From Sulfurospirillaceae bacterium (GTDB taxonomy: Bacteria; Campylobacterota; Campylobacteria; Campylobacterales; Sulfurospirillaceae), in the NCBI GenBank assembly GCA_028684065.1, contig JAQUGO010000003.1:300618-364617 (forward strand): 64,000 nt of DNA, read 5' to 3'. Shown here in pieces: positions 55,561-64,000 of the stretch (its first letter is position 1; every line of letters starts with the position of its first letter). A program made the translations under genes and the position numbers. The notes below the pieces were generated by a model that saw only the letters and a list, made by a program, of their open reading frames with translations, had not been told where the DNA came from and ran no database searches.

Positions 55561-56621
55561 TGCGCTACTCACTTGATTGTAAAGAGAATTTTGAGAAAAG
55601 CCTTCTTTTTTGGCTGGATCATTTTATCAAATCAAAATTAACCTCTCTTTCCAATCGACATGTGAGTGAAAATGAAAAACTCTCATTGATTATCGGCCAA
55701 CTCAATCGTGGTACTCAAAGCATGAGTGATTTAAAGATATTGGCAAAAGAGGCCCGAAATATTGGGCTTATCGGTATCAATTTATTTATCAACCCTTTAG
55801 AAAAATTTTATAACTATTGTGCACCTATGGGAATGGGGCGTTTAAAAGAGATAGATGAAGAACTTTTAAGTGAGTTTTTGGCTTCTCAAACAGGCTCACT
55901 CTCCGATGCAACTAAAAAAAATTATCGCATGGCCTTAGTCTCTTTTTTTAAATTTATTGACAAGCAAAATGAAGATACACAAGGTGGTAGCCATCAATTT
56001 CGTATTGAGTTAAAAAATTGGGGTGGACTGGGTGGAAAACGCGGTGAAAAGTTACCGGCTCATATGTATAAAGAAGAGTTGGGTCGTTTTTTTAAGGCTA
56101 TTGATGAAACTGTTTTTAAGCCCTCCTCTAGCGCTAAAAATCGCTTGTTAATCAAAATTATTATCTATACAGGAATGCGTGTCAGTGAAGCTTTGAGTTT
56201 GAGACTAAAAGATATTGTTCACGAAGGTGAATATGTGATTTTTCAAATACGTGGAAAAGGCAATAAACCACGCATTGCGATGATTAAAAAAGAACAAATA
56301 GAGCATGATTTTAATGAATGGCTTGCGATACGCAAACAAGAGAGTGCATTACTTTTTCACAGTCGTTCATGTAAACCATTAACGCAGGCTTATGTTAGTT
56401 ATGTTATGGAAAAAATTTTGATGGCGGCGGGTATTCGTAAGGAAAAAAATGGTGCGCACATGTTGCGTCATACATTCGCAACGTTACTCTATCAAAAAAA
56501 TCATGATTTAATACTAGTCCAAGAGGCTTTGGGACATGCGGACTTAAATACGTCACGTATTTATACCCATTTTGATAAAGAGCGTCTAAAAGTAGCCGCT
56601 GATACAATGGATGGGTTATAG
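55560..56621 (+). CDS. xerH: Tyrosine recombinase XerH
   Basis: 353 residues. An N-terminal SAM-like core-binding domain (about residues 60-145) is followed by the catalytic domain. The conserved residues are Arg in YTGMRVSEAL, H300-x2-R303 in HMLRHTF, His in LGHADLNTSRIYTHF (about 323) and nucleophile Y335. Length and style match the single Xer of Campylobacterota, XerH, which resolves chromosome dimers at difH. It overlaps tgt by one base and corA begins 1 base after its stop. I did not identify a difH site in the window. Confidence 0.88.
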   Translation: MRYSLDCKENFEKSLLFWLDHFIKSKLTSLSNRHVSENEKLSLIIGQLNRGTQSMSDLKILAKEARNIGLIGINLFINPLEKFYNYCAPMGMGRLKEIDEELLSEFLASQTGSLSDATKKNYRMALVSFFKFIDKQNEDTQGGSHQFRIELKNWGGLGGKRGEKLPAHMYKEELGRFFKAIDETVFKPSSSAKNRLLIKIIIYTGMRVSEALSLRLKDIVHEGEYVIFQIRGKGNKPRIAMIKKEQIEHDFNEWLAIRKQESALLFHSRSCKPLTQAYVSYVMEKILMAAGIRKEKNGAHMLRHTFATLLYQKNHDLILVQEALGHADLNTSRIYTHFDKERLKVAADTMDGL

Positions 56622-56622
56622 C

Positions 56623-57402
56623 ATGAAGCACCTTTACGATAAAATTGATAGTTTTTATCTCTTAGATATCAAAAACCCTACACATCCTTCTATTTTTATT
56701 GAAGAAGAAGCTTATGATATTTTAATCATTACTCTGCCCAATAAAGAGGATGAGTTAAAAATGGAATCGTATGCTTTTGTTTTTGACCAACAATCGTGCT
56801 ATTACTTTGATAAAAGCAAAGATGAGTTTGAAGATTTTGAAACAATGCAAAAAGTCTATGAGTTTTTAAATGATAAAACCAATCATCTTATGAAAATGGT
56901 TGCACAACTTCATGATAGTGTTGATGTGATGGAAGAAAAGTTGTATGACAATGAGGCATCCAACTTTATGCATTATTGGCTTGCCACTAAAAAAGATTTA
57001 GGGCGTATACACCGCATGCTAAACCTTGGTGTTGAAGTACTTAATACGTTCATATTGAGTTACCTCAAAGAGGAAGATTTTTTAGCCATTCATTTTAAAG
57101 ATATTCTTGAACATCTGAGCCGTACAAGCCGTTTAAGTTTCTTAGCGATGGATAAACTCAATAACCTTTATAGTTTTTACACCAGTCGTAGTAATGAGAA
57201 AATGAATAAAACCATCTACTTGTTGACCATTTTTTCGGGTATTTTTTTACCCCTTAATTTGATGGTAGGTTATTTTGGAATGAATACTCTAGGTTTGCCA
57301 TTTACTGGCATAGCCAATGCATCTACATGGGTAACGTGGATGCTTTTAAGCTGTGCAGTAGGAATGAGTTTAACGATATTGTGGTTTAAAAAACGTTTAT
57401 AA
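56623..57402 (+). CDS. corA: CorA-like magnesium transporter, short form
   Basis: 259 residues from the ATG at 56623, one base after xerH; an in-frame ATG at 56611 inside xerH is less likely. A long cytoplasmic alpha/beta and helical region is followed by two C-terminal transmembrane helices (about 195-216 and 230-250). The signature YFGMNTLG (GMN) sits in the loop between them. Pentameric CorA channels carry Mg2+, Co2+ or Ni2+. It is shorter than E. coli CorA (316 aa) at the N terminus. It is convergent and overlapping by 6 bases with sixA. Confidence 0.82.
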   Translation: MKHLYDKIDSFYLLDIKNPTHPSIFIEEEAYDILIITLPNKEDELKMESYAFVFDQQSCYYFDKSKDEFEDFETMQKVYEFLNDKTNHLMKMVAQLHDSVDVMEEKLYDNEASNFMHYWLATKKDLGRIHRMLNLGVEVLNTFILSYLKEEDFLAIHFKDILEHLSRTSRLSFLAMDKLNNLYSFYTSRSNEKMNKTIYLLTIFSGIFLPLNLMVGYFGMNTLGLPFTGIANASTWVTWMLLSCAVGMSLTILWFKKRL

Positions 57403-57897
57403 GGTAGTGTGCTTTTTAGGGTAGTCAAAAAAGAGTATTTTCCCACTTTCCTCAGTAATAGCGCTGAAATGTTTAACATCAAACGCAATACAAACAATAG
57501 CACATGTTGGGATGTTGGTTAAAATTGCGCCACTCAATCTTTCTCCAACCTCTGTAATAGTAGGATTATGGGCAATGATAAAGATTTCTTTGCAATCATC
57601 ATCAATGCTGTGGATTAAAGCAAGATATGCTTCATAAGAGCTTTCATATAAGGTATCTGCGGTGATAATTTTACTTTTTTTATAATTAATACTTTCAGCT
57701 AGGGACTTAGCTGTTTTGATGGCCCGTTTGGCGGGGCTTGAGTAAATAATATCTGGTTCAATCTTAAACATTGCAAGACGTTTGCCCATCAATTGAAGAT
57801 CTTTTTTACCACGTCCATTAATAGGTCTTGAAAAATCATCCAACATCCCGTCATTCCAACTAGACTTTGCATGTCTTATCAAGTATATTTTTTTCAT
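57397..57897 (-). CDS. sixA: SixA-like phosphohistidine phosphatase
   Basis: 166 residues of the histidine phosphatase superfamily. The catalytic RHAKSSW has H9, then FSRPINGRGKKDL and the second histidine in IIAHNPTITEVGERL. SixA removes phosphate from histidine phosphotransfer proteins (ArcB in E. coli; the PTS protein NPr). No ArcB is visible, but a hybrid two-component operon lies 80 bases upstream. The gene is monocistronic and its 3' end overlaps that of corA by 6 bases. Confidence 0.87.
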   Translation of the reverse strand: MKKIYLIRHAKSSWNDGMLDDFSRPINGRGKKDLQLMGKRLAMFKIEPDIIYSSPAKRAIKTAKSLAESINYKKSKIITADTLYESSYEAYLALIHSIDDDCKEIFIIAHNPTITEVGERLSGAILTNIPTCAIVCIAFDVKHFSAITEESGKILFFDYPKKHTTL

Positions 57898-57976
57898 TCT
57901 ATCCTCTCTATCAGCATTCTAAAATCTTATATATCCTCGAAAGGTTCATTGTTAATTATAGCAACAAAAGATGACA

Positions 57977-58255
57977 TTAATATAAAAAATTTTCACTAGC
58001 CCAATTTAAAACCAATCGGCGATTAACGGCAAAAAAAGGTAAATCTTCATGAAGCATTACTTCTAAGCGCTTGAGTGCATAAGTATCAAGTCCTAATTCA
58101 TAGGAGAGACGATTCATCATTATGATCATTTGACGATTAGAAGTTTCATCAAATTTCTGATTGCCTTCATCCTCAAAATAGCGTTTTTCATCATACGCCT
58201 GTGTATCCGTTTCATACTTAAATTGTAAAAAAGTTTCATCAATACGCAAAGGCAT
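57977..58255 (-). CDS. Small conserved hypothetical protein
   Basis: 92 residues: MPLRIDETFLQFKYETDTQAYDEKRYFEDEGNQKFDETSNRQMIIMMNRLSYELGLDTYALKRLEVMLHEDLPFF and a short end. It is acidic and soluble, with no cysteine and no recognised domain. Its ATG overlaps the stop of the MFS permease gene (TAATG), so it is the last gene of the kinase-regulator-permease operon. Co-translation with the permease argues for a linked but unknown role. Confidence 0.6.
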   Translation of the reverse strand: MPLRIDETFLQFKYETDTQAYDEKRYFEDEGNQKFDETSNRQMIIMMNRLSYELGLDTYALKRLEVMLHEDLPFFAVNRRLVLNWASENFLY

Positions 58256-59409
58256 TAGAACTCCTTGTTGAGATTGTTAGGAATAAGAAAAGTAAGAAAA
58301 AATGAGATACAAGCAATGCATGCACCTGTAAAAAAGACAGCTTGATGTGATGTTATCCATATGATTCCAAGCAGTATAGGAAGGGTTACAGCTGCTATAT
58401 GATTGATGGTAAAACTCACTCCGGCTGTTACCGCAATATCTTTAGGGTCAGCAATTTTTTGGAAATAGGTTTTTAAGGCAATCGCCATAGTGAAAAAAAG
58501 ATTATCAAGAACATATAAGAGAACAATGAGTATTTGTGAATCTGTTATTCCATAAAGAATAAAGATAATGATTAACGAAAAGTATTCTATCTTTAAAGAA
58601 AATTTTTCTCCAAAATAACCAATGAATTTACCAATGGATGCTGCAAAGATAAAATTAATTAAAGTATTAAAAGCCAATAGTAGAACCATCTTTTCAATGG
58701 TAAAACCAAATTTTTCAACCAATAAAAATCCAGCAAAAACAACAAATATCTGTCGTCTTGCACCGGCTAAAAAGGTTAAAAGATAGTAGAGCCAATAAGC
58801 TTTACGGACAAAGAGTTTTTTTTCTTGGATAACATCATCTTTAAAATGCTCAAAGCCTATCCACGCAATGAGTGCAATAATAGTGGTAATACCTCCACCG
58901 ATAAAATAGATGCTTTGATAGCTGAGTTCAAAAAAATGCATGCCAAGAAAGATAAAAATTAAAACGGCAAGAGAGATAAATGAACGTAGTGAAGAGAGTC
59001 GTCCTAAAAAAGAAGGAGCCCGTGCTTTGTCAATCCATTGTAGGCAAAGAGAACTGTGTAAGGTTTCCATATAATGAAAGCCCACTGACATAAGAAGAGC
59101 CGTTATATAAAGTCCTAAAGTACTCGTAAAAAGGCCTGTGCTTATTGTTCCAACACCCAATAAAATGAGTGATAAGAAAGCGGCCGTTTGTTGCCTAAAA
59201 ATCCATAATACATAGACGATACTAAAGGCTAATAAACCAGGTATTTCACGTATGCTTTGTAATATACCTATTTGTTCACCATCAAAATGGGCAACTTCAA
59301 TGACAAAATTATTCAAAAGTGACATCCAGACGGTAAAAGAGATAGGAACAGCCGTAGCTAAAAGGTACAAAAGATTTTCTCGAGAAAGAAAAAAGCTTTT
59401 AATGTTCAT
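58255..59409 (-). CDS. MFS family permease
   Basis: 384 residues with about 11-12 hydrophobic helices. The first half (NLLYLLATAVPISFTVWMSLLNNFV...) and second half (YLLTFLAGARRQIFVVFAGFLLVEKFG) show the internal repeat of MFS transporters. The substrate is unknown. It is nested between the response regulator (11-base overlap) and the 92-residue protein, so its expression is tied to the two-component system. Candidate substrates are those sensed by the kinase periplasmic domain. Confidence 0.85.
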   Translation of the reverse strand: MNIKSFFLSRENLLYLLATAVPISFTVWMSLLNNFVIEVAHFDGEQIGILQSIREIPGLLAFSIVYVLWIFRQQTAAFLSLILLGVGTISTGLFTSTLGLYITALLMSVGFHYMETLHSSLCLQWIDKARAPSFLGRLSSLRSFISLAVLIFIFLGMHFFELSYQSIYFIGGGITTIIALIAWIGFEHFKDDVIQEKKLFVRKAYWLYYLLTFLAGARRQIFVVFAGFLLVEKFGFTIEKMVLLLAFNTLINFIFAASIGKFIGYFGEKFSLKIEYFSLIIIFILYGITDSQILIVLLYVLDNLFFTMAIALKTYFQKIADPKDIAVTAGVSFTINHIAAVTLPILLGIIWITSHQAVFFTGACIACISFFLTFLIPNNLNKEF

Positions 59410-60049
59410 AGTTAAGCCTATATCCTACGCCACCTTGGTTATTGATTGTATCTTCAGGTAATTTTTTGCGTAAACGTTTGACTAAAGCGCGAATATTTTC
59501 AGTTGTTGTCAGTTCACCTTCCCAGACATATTGCTCAATTCGTTCAAAGGTAATAGTTTTATCAAGGTTTTTAGCAAATAAAGTTAAGAGTAAAATTTCT
59601 TTTTTAGCGAGTTTGACTTCGGCTTGATGCATGTCCAACAGAAGTTCATGCTCTAAATGATAGGAAAAGCCACTAGGAAGTTTTAGAATAGTATCTTTGG
59701 GTTTACATAATTTTTCAATTTTTAATTCTAATTCATACATATAAAAAGGTTTTTTGAGGTATTCATCACACCCTTTACAATAGGCATCCTGAATGGTATC
59801 TAATTCAACATTGGCACTGATGATGATAGCAGGTGTTGTCGTATCCATACTGCGTATCTCTTTGAGAAGACTCAGTCCATCCATTCCTGGAACATTGATA
59901 TCTAAGATATAGCAGTCATAGCCATTGTCAATAGCGTCTAATGCACGTTTACCATCAGCAAACAAATCAACATGATAATGTTTTTGCTCCATCGCTTCTG
60001 CAATGAGATGCGACAAGCGTTCATTGTCTTCAAGAACTAATAGTTTCAT
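59399..60049 (-). CDS. OmpR family response regulator
   Basis: 216 residues. The receiver domain has E7-D8, phospho-acceptor D50 (CYILDINVPGMDG) and K100 (EYLKKPF). The C-terminal winged helix (about residues 125-215) ends TINNQGGVGYRLN. It overlaps the kinase gene by 20 bases and the permease gene by 11. Target promoters are probably its own operon and possibly the divergent dcuB region, which is an inference. Confidence 0.92.
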   Translation of the reverse strand: MKLLVLEDNERLSHLIAEAMEQKHYHVDLFADGKRALDAIDNGYDCYILDINVPGMDGLSLLKEIRSMDTTTPAIIISANVELDTIQDAYCKGCDEYLKKPFYMYELELKIEKLCKPKDTILKLPSGFSYHLEHELLLDMHQAEVKLAKKEILLLTLFAKNLDKTITFERIEQYVWEGELTTTENIRALVKRLRKKLPEDTINNQGGVGYRLNYEH

Positions 60050-62225
60050 GGTCCCTCTTTTGAATTGTTATTACAATTTGTGCTCCAACTGCTTGTTGTC
60101 TTGCCACAATTTTTCCACCCATTTTATCTTCAATAATAAGGCGTGCCATATAAAGCCCAAAACCATCACCATGCTCTTTGGTACTCATAAAAGGATCAAA
60201 AATAGATTCCAGTTTATTGCTCTCAATACCAAAACCATCATCACGAATGGAAAGATAAATATTTTTTTCATCAGCAGAGAGATTAATATCAATAATACCT
60301 TCTGTTTTTTGATGTTCTCTCTTTTTTAAAATACTATCTTTTGCATTGTTGATTATATTTAAAATACACTGTTTAAATTCATTAGGATAACCATAGACTA
60401 AAAGTGAATCTTGGGTATCTTGTGAAATACGAATCGTAATATAATTATATTTGACATTATGATTGACAACACTTAAAAGGTTATGAATAGCTTCACGGAT
60501 ATCAAAAGTGGTTTTAACGGTAGAAGGTTTGATAAATTTTCTAAAGTCATCAATAGTTTGAGACATATATTTGACTTGTGTCATGATGTCATCCACAAAA
60601 AGTTTTGTATCTTCTTCATCTAAAGCTTTTTTACGTCGTTTATAAAGCAGTTCTTGTGCAATGGATGAGATTTCAACGAGAGGTGTTTTCCATTGATGCG
60701 CAATGGAGGCTATCATCTCCCCTACTTCGGACTGCTTTGAGCGTTGGATGACGAATTGTTCATGACGCTTACGTTCCGTATCGATGCGTTTTTTATCTGT
60801 GATGTCCGTCAAAATAGTAACGATACCAGCTTCTTTATTGGTTTCATCGTTATAAAATGTTCGTCGTACTGCAAAATCAAGTTTCTCACCCGTTTTTAAC
60901 TCTACTTGAACTTCTTCACTCATGGTACTATTGGTGGGTACTTTGCCTATCTTTGAACATACTTCAGGCATAATTTCACTCACATGATGGCCAATAATAG
61001 CATTTCTATCTTTTTCTGCAAGTCGGCACAATAAATCGTTACAGCCAACAACAATGCCATCATTACGTTTCCAAAAAATAGCACTTTGAATATTATTTAA
61101 AAGAACATGGTCAAGTTTATTTTGACGAACCAACTCTTTCTCGAGTGTCATACGTTTAATAATGTTAAGAATAAGAATAGCAAATAAAATCACTAAAAAA
61201 GGTAAGATTGCAAAGGCATTTTCAACAAATCGTTGGTGCTCTTCATAAAAACTTTTAGAATTATTGATGATTGTTGCTGTCGCTGGAATTTCATTCAATG
61301 ATATATTAAATCTTTTCAGAATATTATTATCAAAATAAAGATGACTCGCTAATATTTCAATGGGAATATCTGCAGGCTTTTTCCCCTCAATAATCTGAAA
61401 TACTTTTTTAGTAGCACTATAGCCTTGGTCATAAGGATTCACCATGTTTCCACCAATAATTCCCTCGTTTAAGTGAATTTTATTTAGCGCAAAGATAGGA
61501 AATTTTGTTCTAAGAAAAAAAGCTTGAAGTTTATTGTACGGGATGTATGTTCCATGCATATCTTTATAGAAACTGGTAAATAAAATGGCACTGTGTTTAG
61601 GAAGTTTTTCTATCTTTTCATCAATAGTGTCAAAATCAATTTTATTGTCAAAAACAACGTTAAATTTATCTTTAAACTCATTGGACTCATTAATAATTTG
61701 TCTCTCTATTGCAAGAGAAGAATAGGAATCATCGCTGATGATATAAACCATTTTCAAAGAAGGAAAGAGATGATAAATGAGTTGTAAGTTACTTCGAATA
61801 TCTTTGTATTCAATCACCCCTGTAACATAATGTTTTAATTCAGGGGTAATGCTTTGTGAATTAAAATTTTCAACACCACAAAAAACAATTGGTGTATTAG
61901 AAAATAGTTCATTATGATACTTTAAAGCAAATTCATAGGCATAATTATCGGCAACAATAATTGCTTCGTATTTTCGCTTTGAAAATTTTTTAACATAGAG
62001 TTCAAATAGTTCTTGAAGGTATTCTGGAGAATCAATCTTTTTACTATCCATATATTCAGTCGTTAACTCATAATCATTTTTTTCATTCATGACAGCTTCT
62101 ACACCACTTGAAATACCATCAGTCCATTTAAGTCCTTTATTGTAGGAGTGTAGCAGAAGAATTTCTTTCGCTTCATAGGCATGTAACGAGAGAAAACAGA
62201 GAAGTAAAACTAAAAATCGTATCAT
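60030..62225 (-). CDS. Sensor histidine kinase with ABC_sub_bind-type periplasmic domain
   Basis: 731 residues. The signal is about residues 1-17 (IRFLVLLLCFLSLHAYEA). A periplasmic solute-binding-like domain at about residues 20-325 starts ILLLHSYNKGLKWTDGISSGVEAVM; it resembles the ABC_sub_bind domain of ABC substrate-binding proteins. The transmembrane helix is about 337-360. A PAS domain at about 370-480 (DHVLLNNIQSAIFWKRNDGIV) follows. The phospho-acceptor is H510 in SIAHQWKTP, and the ATPase has NIINNAKDSI and GDGFGLYMARLI. It senses a periplasmic solute and phosphorylates the adjacent regulator. It is divergent from dcuB. Confidence 0.9.
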   Translation of the reverse strand: MIRFLVLLLCFLSLHAYEAKEILLLHSYNKGLKWTDGISSGVEAVMNEKNDYELTTEYMDSKKIDSPEYLQELFELYVKKFSKRKYEAIIVADNYAYEFALKYHNELFSNTPIVFCGVENFNSQSITPELKHYVTGVIEYKDIRSNLQLIYHLFPSLKMVYIISDDSYSSLAIERQIINESNEFKDKFNVVFDNKIDFDTIDEKIEKLPKHSAILFTSFYKDMHGTYIPYNKLQAFFLRTKFPIFALNKIHLNEGIIGGNMVNPYDQGYSATKKVFQIIEGKKPADIPIEILASHLYFDNNILKRFNISLNEIPATATIINNSKSFYEEHQRFVENAFAILPFLVILFAILILNIIKRMTLEKELVRQNKLDHVLLNNIQSAIFWKRNDGIVVGCNDLLCRLAEKDRNAIIGHHVSEIMPEVCSKIGKVPTNSTMSEEVQVELKTGEKLDFAVRRTFYNDETNKEAGIVTILTDITDKKRIDTERKRHEQFVIQRSKQSEVGEMIASIAHQWKTPLVEISSIAQELLYKRRKKALDEEDTKLFVDDIMTQVKYMSQTIDDFRKFIKPSTVKTTFDIREAIHNLLSVVNHNVKYNYITIRISQDTQDSLLVYGYPNEFKQCILNIINNAKDSILKKREHQKTEGIIDINLSADEKNIYLSIRDDGFGIESNKLESIFDPFMSTKEHGDGFGLYMARLIIEDKMGGKIVARQQAVGAQIVITIQKRDHETISS

Positions 62226-62379
62226 TTGTTACCCTGAAAAAGTTTTTATCAATCAATTCTATCAAAAAAAGTCTCATTTATGTCTCAACGACAAGCTTAT
62301 AATTCTTTCATCAAAAAGTTTGTATTAACTTAAACTTTTTTCTTAGTTTATTTAATATAAAAATTTAAAAGGAGTTTTT

Positions 62380-63741
62380 ATGTCAACGATGTTTTATATC
62401 GAGATGCTGCTCATCTTGGCCGTTTTATTTTACGGTGCTCGAAAAGGCGGAATCGCACTTGGTCTTTTTGGCGGTGTAGGTGTTATCATTTTAGTTTTTG
62501 GCTTTAATTTAGCCCCAGGTAAGCCTCCGGTTGCAGTTATGCTGGTTATGCTTTCAGTTATTGTGGCAGGCGCTACATTGCAAGCAAGTGGTGGTTTGGA
62601 CGTAATGCTTCAAATGGCGGAGAAAGTATTGCGTAAGCATCCTCGTTATGTAACGATTTTAGCCCCTCTTTGTACCGTTACATTAACATTTCTTTGTGGT
62701 ACAGGCCATGTTGTTTATACTATGCTTCCTATTATCTATGATATTTCTATCAAAACAGGCGTTAGACCAGAGCGAGCGATGGCTGCTAGTACAATAGCTG
62801 CGCAAATGGGTATTGTTATCTCTCCAGTTTCGGTTGCTGTTGTTTCACTCGTTGCAATGCTTGCAGGTCATACTATGATTAATGGTCAAGAATTAAGCTT
62901 GGTTCAGTTACTTTCTATCACTATTCCAGCAGGATTTATTGGTGTTATTATGGTAGGTGTTTGGAGTATGTTTAGAGGTAAAGACCTTGATAAAGATCCA
63001 GATTTTCAAGAGCTCATTAAAGATCCTGAAGCTAAAAAATATGTTTACGGTTCAACCGCAACCCTTTTAGGTGTTAAACTTCCTCAATCTCAATGGAATG
63101 CAATGTGGATATTCTTTGGTGCGATTGCTGTTGTTGCTCTTGTTGGTGCGTTTCCATCATTACTACCAGTGTTTAAAGTTAAAGGTAAAGATGTTGTTCT
63201 TTCAATGGTTGATGTTATTCAAATGTTTATGTTAGGCGCTGGTGCTATTATCTTCGTTGTTGCTAACGTGAAAACAAAAGAGATTGTTAACAATGAAGTT
63301 TTTAAAGCAGGTATGACAGCCGTTATCGCTGTTTTTGGTATCGCTTGGATGACATCTACAATGTTTAACTCACATGTTGCTGAAGTCAAAGAAGTTATGG
63401 GTGGCGTTGTTAAAGCTTATCCATGGACATATGCGATTGTTTTATTATTTGTATCAAAACTGATTAACTCTCAAGGTGCTGCACTTGCGGCTATCGTTCC
63501 TATTGCTTTAGGTGTAGGTGTTCCTCCAGGCGTTATCGCTGCATTTGCTGCGGCTGCTTATGGTTACTTTATCCTTCCAACCTATCCAAGTGATTTGGCT
63601 GCGATTAGCTTTGATCGTTCAGGTACCACTAAAATTGGTAAATTTGTTATCAATCACAGCTTTATCATTCCTGGATTTATTGGAGTTGGTACAGCCTCTG
63701 CTGTTGGTTATTTTCTTGCAAAAGTTTACGGTATCGTATAA
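62380..63741 (+). CDS. dcuB: Anaerobic C4-dicarboxylate transporter DcuB-like
   Basis: 453 residues, about 12 transmembrane helices. The N-terminal [17 protein letters not shown], the [39 protein letters not shown] and [31 protein letters not shown] blocks align line by line with DcuA/DcuB of enterics and Wolinella. It exchanges fumarate for succinate during fumarate respiration. AAAAGGAG precedes the ATG. A class I fumarase gene follows 160 bases on, as in E. coli dcuB-fumB. It is terminated by a clear hairpin (63758-63778). Confidence 0.93.
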   Translation: MSTMFYIEMLLILAVLFYGARKGGIALGLFGGVGVIILVFGFNLAPGKPPVAVMLVMLSVIVAGATLQASGGLDVMLQMAEKVLRKHPRYVTILAPLCTVTLTFLCGTGHVVYTMLPIIYDISIKTGVRPERAMAASTIAAQMGIVISPVSVAVVSLVAMLAGHTMINGQELSLVQLLSITIPAGFIGVIMVGVWSMFRGKDLDKDPDFQELIKDPEAKKYVYGSTATLLGVKLPQSQWNAMWIFFGAIAVVALVGAFPSLLPVFKVKGKDVVLSMVDVIQMFMLGAGAIIFVVANVKTKEIVNNEVFKAGMTAVIAVFGIAWMTSTMFNSHVAEVKEVMGGVVKAYPWTYAIVLLFVSKLINSQGAALAAIVPIALGVGVPPGVIAAFAAAAYGYFILPTYPSDLAAISFDRSGTTKIGKFVINHSFIIPGFIGVGTASAVGYFLAKVYGIV

Positions 63742-63757
63742 TCATTATATAAACAAA

Positions 63758-63778
63758 CGCCCTTTATTTTAAAGGGCG
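63758..63778 (+). terminator. Intrinsic terminator of dcuB
   Basis: CGCCCTTT (63758-63765) pairs with AAAGGGCG (63771-63778) over a 5-base loop, 17 bases after the dcuB stop. It is followed by GATTGTTCTTCT. A 32-bp palindrome lies immediately downstream. Confidence 0.88.
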
Positions 63779-63787
63779 GATTGTTCT

Positions 63788-63819
63788 TCTATTCACCTTT
63801 ACATGTAAAGGTGAATAGA
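63788..63819. repeat. 32-bp perfect palindrome with CTTTACATGTAAAG core
   Basis: Positions 63788-63819 read the same on both strands: half-site TCTATTCACCTTTACA, then its complement. The core is the window-wide TTACATGTAA motif (63799-63808). It lies between the dcuB terminator and the fumarase leader. It may form a hairpin or cruciform, or be a dimeric protein site. Confidence 0.9.
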
Positions 63820-63901
63820 GGTGCACTCCTTTTAATATAAAACTCAAAAGCACCTCTACCCTACCTAAAAATAATCAACAAAACTATTTCAAAGGAAAGA
63901 A

Positions 63902-64000
63902 ATGAGAGAGATAGCCTACCAAGAGATTGTAAAAGGGATAAGAGATTGTATTATCTACAGTGGTAGTAATCTACCCAAAGACGCCTATAAAGCCTTGCAA
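63902..64000 (+). CDS. Class I fumarate hydratase, N-terminal part (window edge)
   Basis: The ATG at 63902 with AAAGGAAAG just upstream opens a frame MREIAYQEIVKGIRDCIIYSGSNLPKDAYKALQ that runs off the window. This start fits the alpha part of iron-sulfur, class I (FumA/FumB-type) fumarase, either a separate alpha subunit or the long fused form. Fumarase interconverts malate and fumarate, feeding fumarate respiration with DcuB. Only 33 codons are visible, so the identity is tentative. Confidence 0.7.
   Translation, partial: MREIAYQEIVKGIRDCIIYSGSNLPKDAYKALQ

Noticed and set aside
8472..63808. TTACATGTAA as a Crp/Fnr or NssR-type operator
   Set aside because: The half-sites do not match TTGAT-N4-ATCAA or TTAAC-N4-GTTAA, and many copies lie inside genes or between convergent genes.
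1..64000. tRNA, rRNA, insertion sequences, prophage or replication origin
   Set aside because: I saw no tRNA cloverleaf sequences, rRNA segments, transposase genes, phage structural genes or a DnaA-box cluster; XerH is the only site-specific recombinase and is a housekeeping type.

Overview
The window looks like a chromosomal segment of a free-living Campylobacterota (Epsilonproteobacteria), most likely Sulfurospirillum or a close relative. The DNA is AT-rich. Two gene blocks match Helicobacter/Campylobacter order: (1) DUF2018 - HP0241-like - polyprenyl synthase - hemA - proS - fxsA-like - hemC - ubiD, equivalent to H. pylori HP0242-HP0237 and C. jejuni Cj0539-Cj0546; (2) tgt - TrkA-C-like protein - aroB - MscS - mtaB - ftsH-like, equivalent to HP0281-HP0286. 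An XerH-type recombinase, BioV, a desulforubrerythrin and a CmeDEF/HefABC-type efflux operon support the same placement. The organism was assigned from memory of these families, not by database search.

Layout. 1-301: 5' end of metY (minus). 732-9382: tightly overlapped plus-strand operon for isoprenoid side chain, heme, prolyl-tRNA and menaquinone functions. 9521-12381: small accessory genes and desulforubrerythrin, interrupted by repeated palindromic intergenic elements. 12524-15066: metQ-metN-metI methionine importer (minus). 15589-20241: three-gene type I secretion operon (TolC, ABC, HlyD). 20293-29715: convergent gene for a ~3140-residue Ig-repeat adhesin, the probable substrate of that exporter; both transcription units share a bidirectional terminator. 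30030-33829: CDGSH Fe-S protein, two small proteins, mmuM, PAS-GGDEF cyclase. 33989-39557: TetR-regulated RND efflux operon (minus). 39646-46342: scattered single genes (glutaminase, deformylase, acetyltransferase, pseudouridine synthase, FrnE-like oxidoreductase, EF-hand protein, FAH-family hydrolase, luciferase-like monooxygenase). 46498-54391: long minus-strand operon from a TrkA-C-like protein through aroB, mscS, mtaB, a protease-dead FtsH, bioV and a thioredoxin-like protein. 54439-57402: tgt-xerH-corA. 57397-62225: sixA, then a four-gene operon of histidine kinase, response regulator, MFS permease and small protein. 62380-64000: dcuB followed by the start of a class I fumarase, a fumarate uptake and metabolism pair.

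The most unusual signals are: a strongly over-represented 10-bp palindrome TTACATGTAA (13 exact hand-counted copies, many in intergenic hairpins); a ~60-bp duplicated intergenic element built on it, with ~31-bp direct repeats around a lone hypothetical gene that carries an HEPN-like RNxxxH motif; an FtsH paralog whose zinc-protease motif is destroyed; a giant adhesin with a duplicated unrecognised module near its C terminus; and an 18-bp perfect palindrome exactly filling the spacer of a sigma70-type promoter in front of the CDGSH gene.
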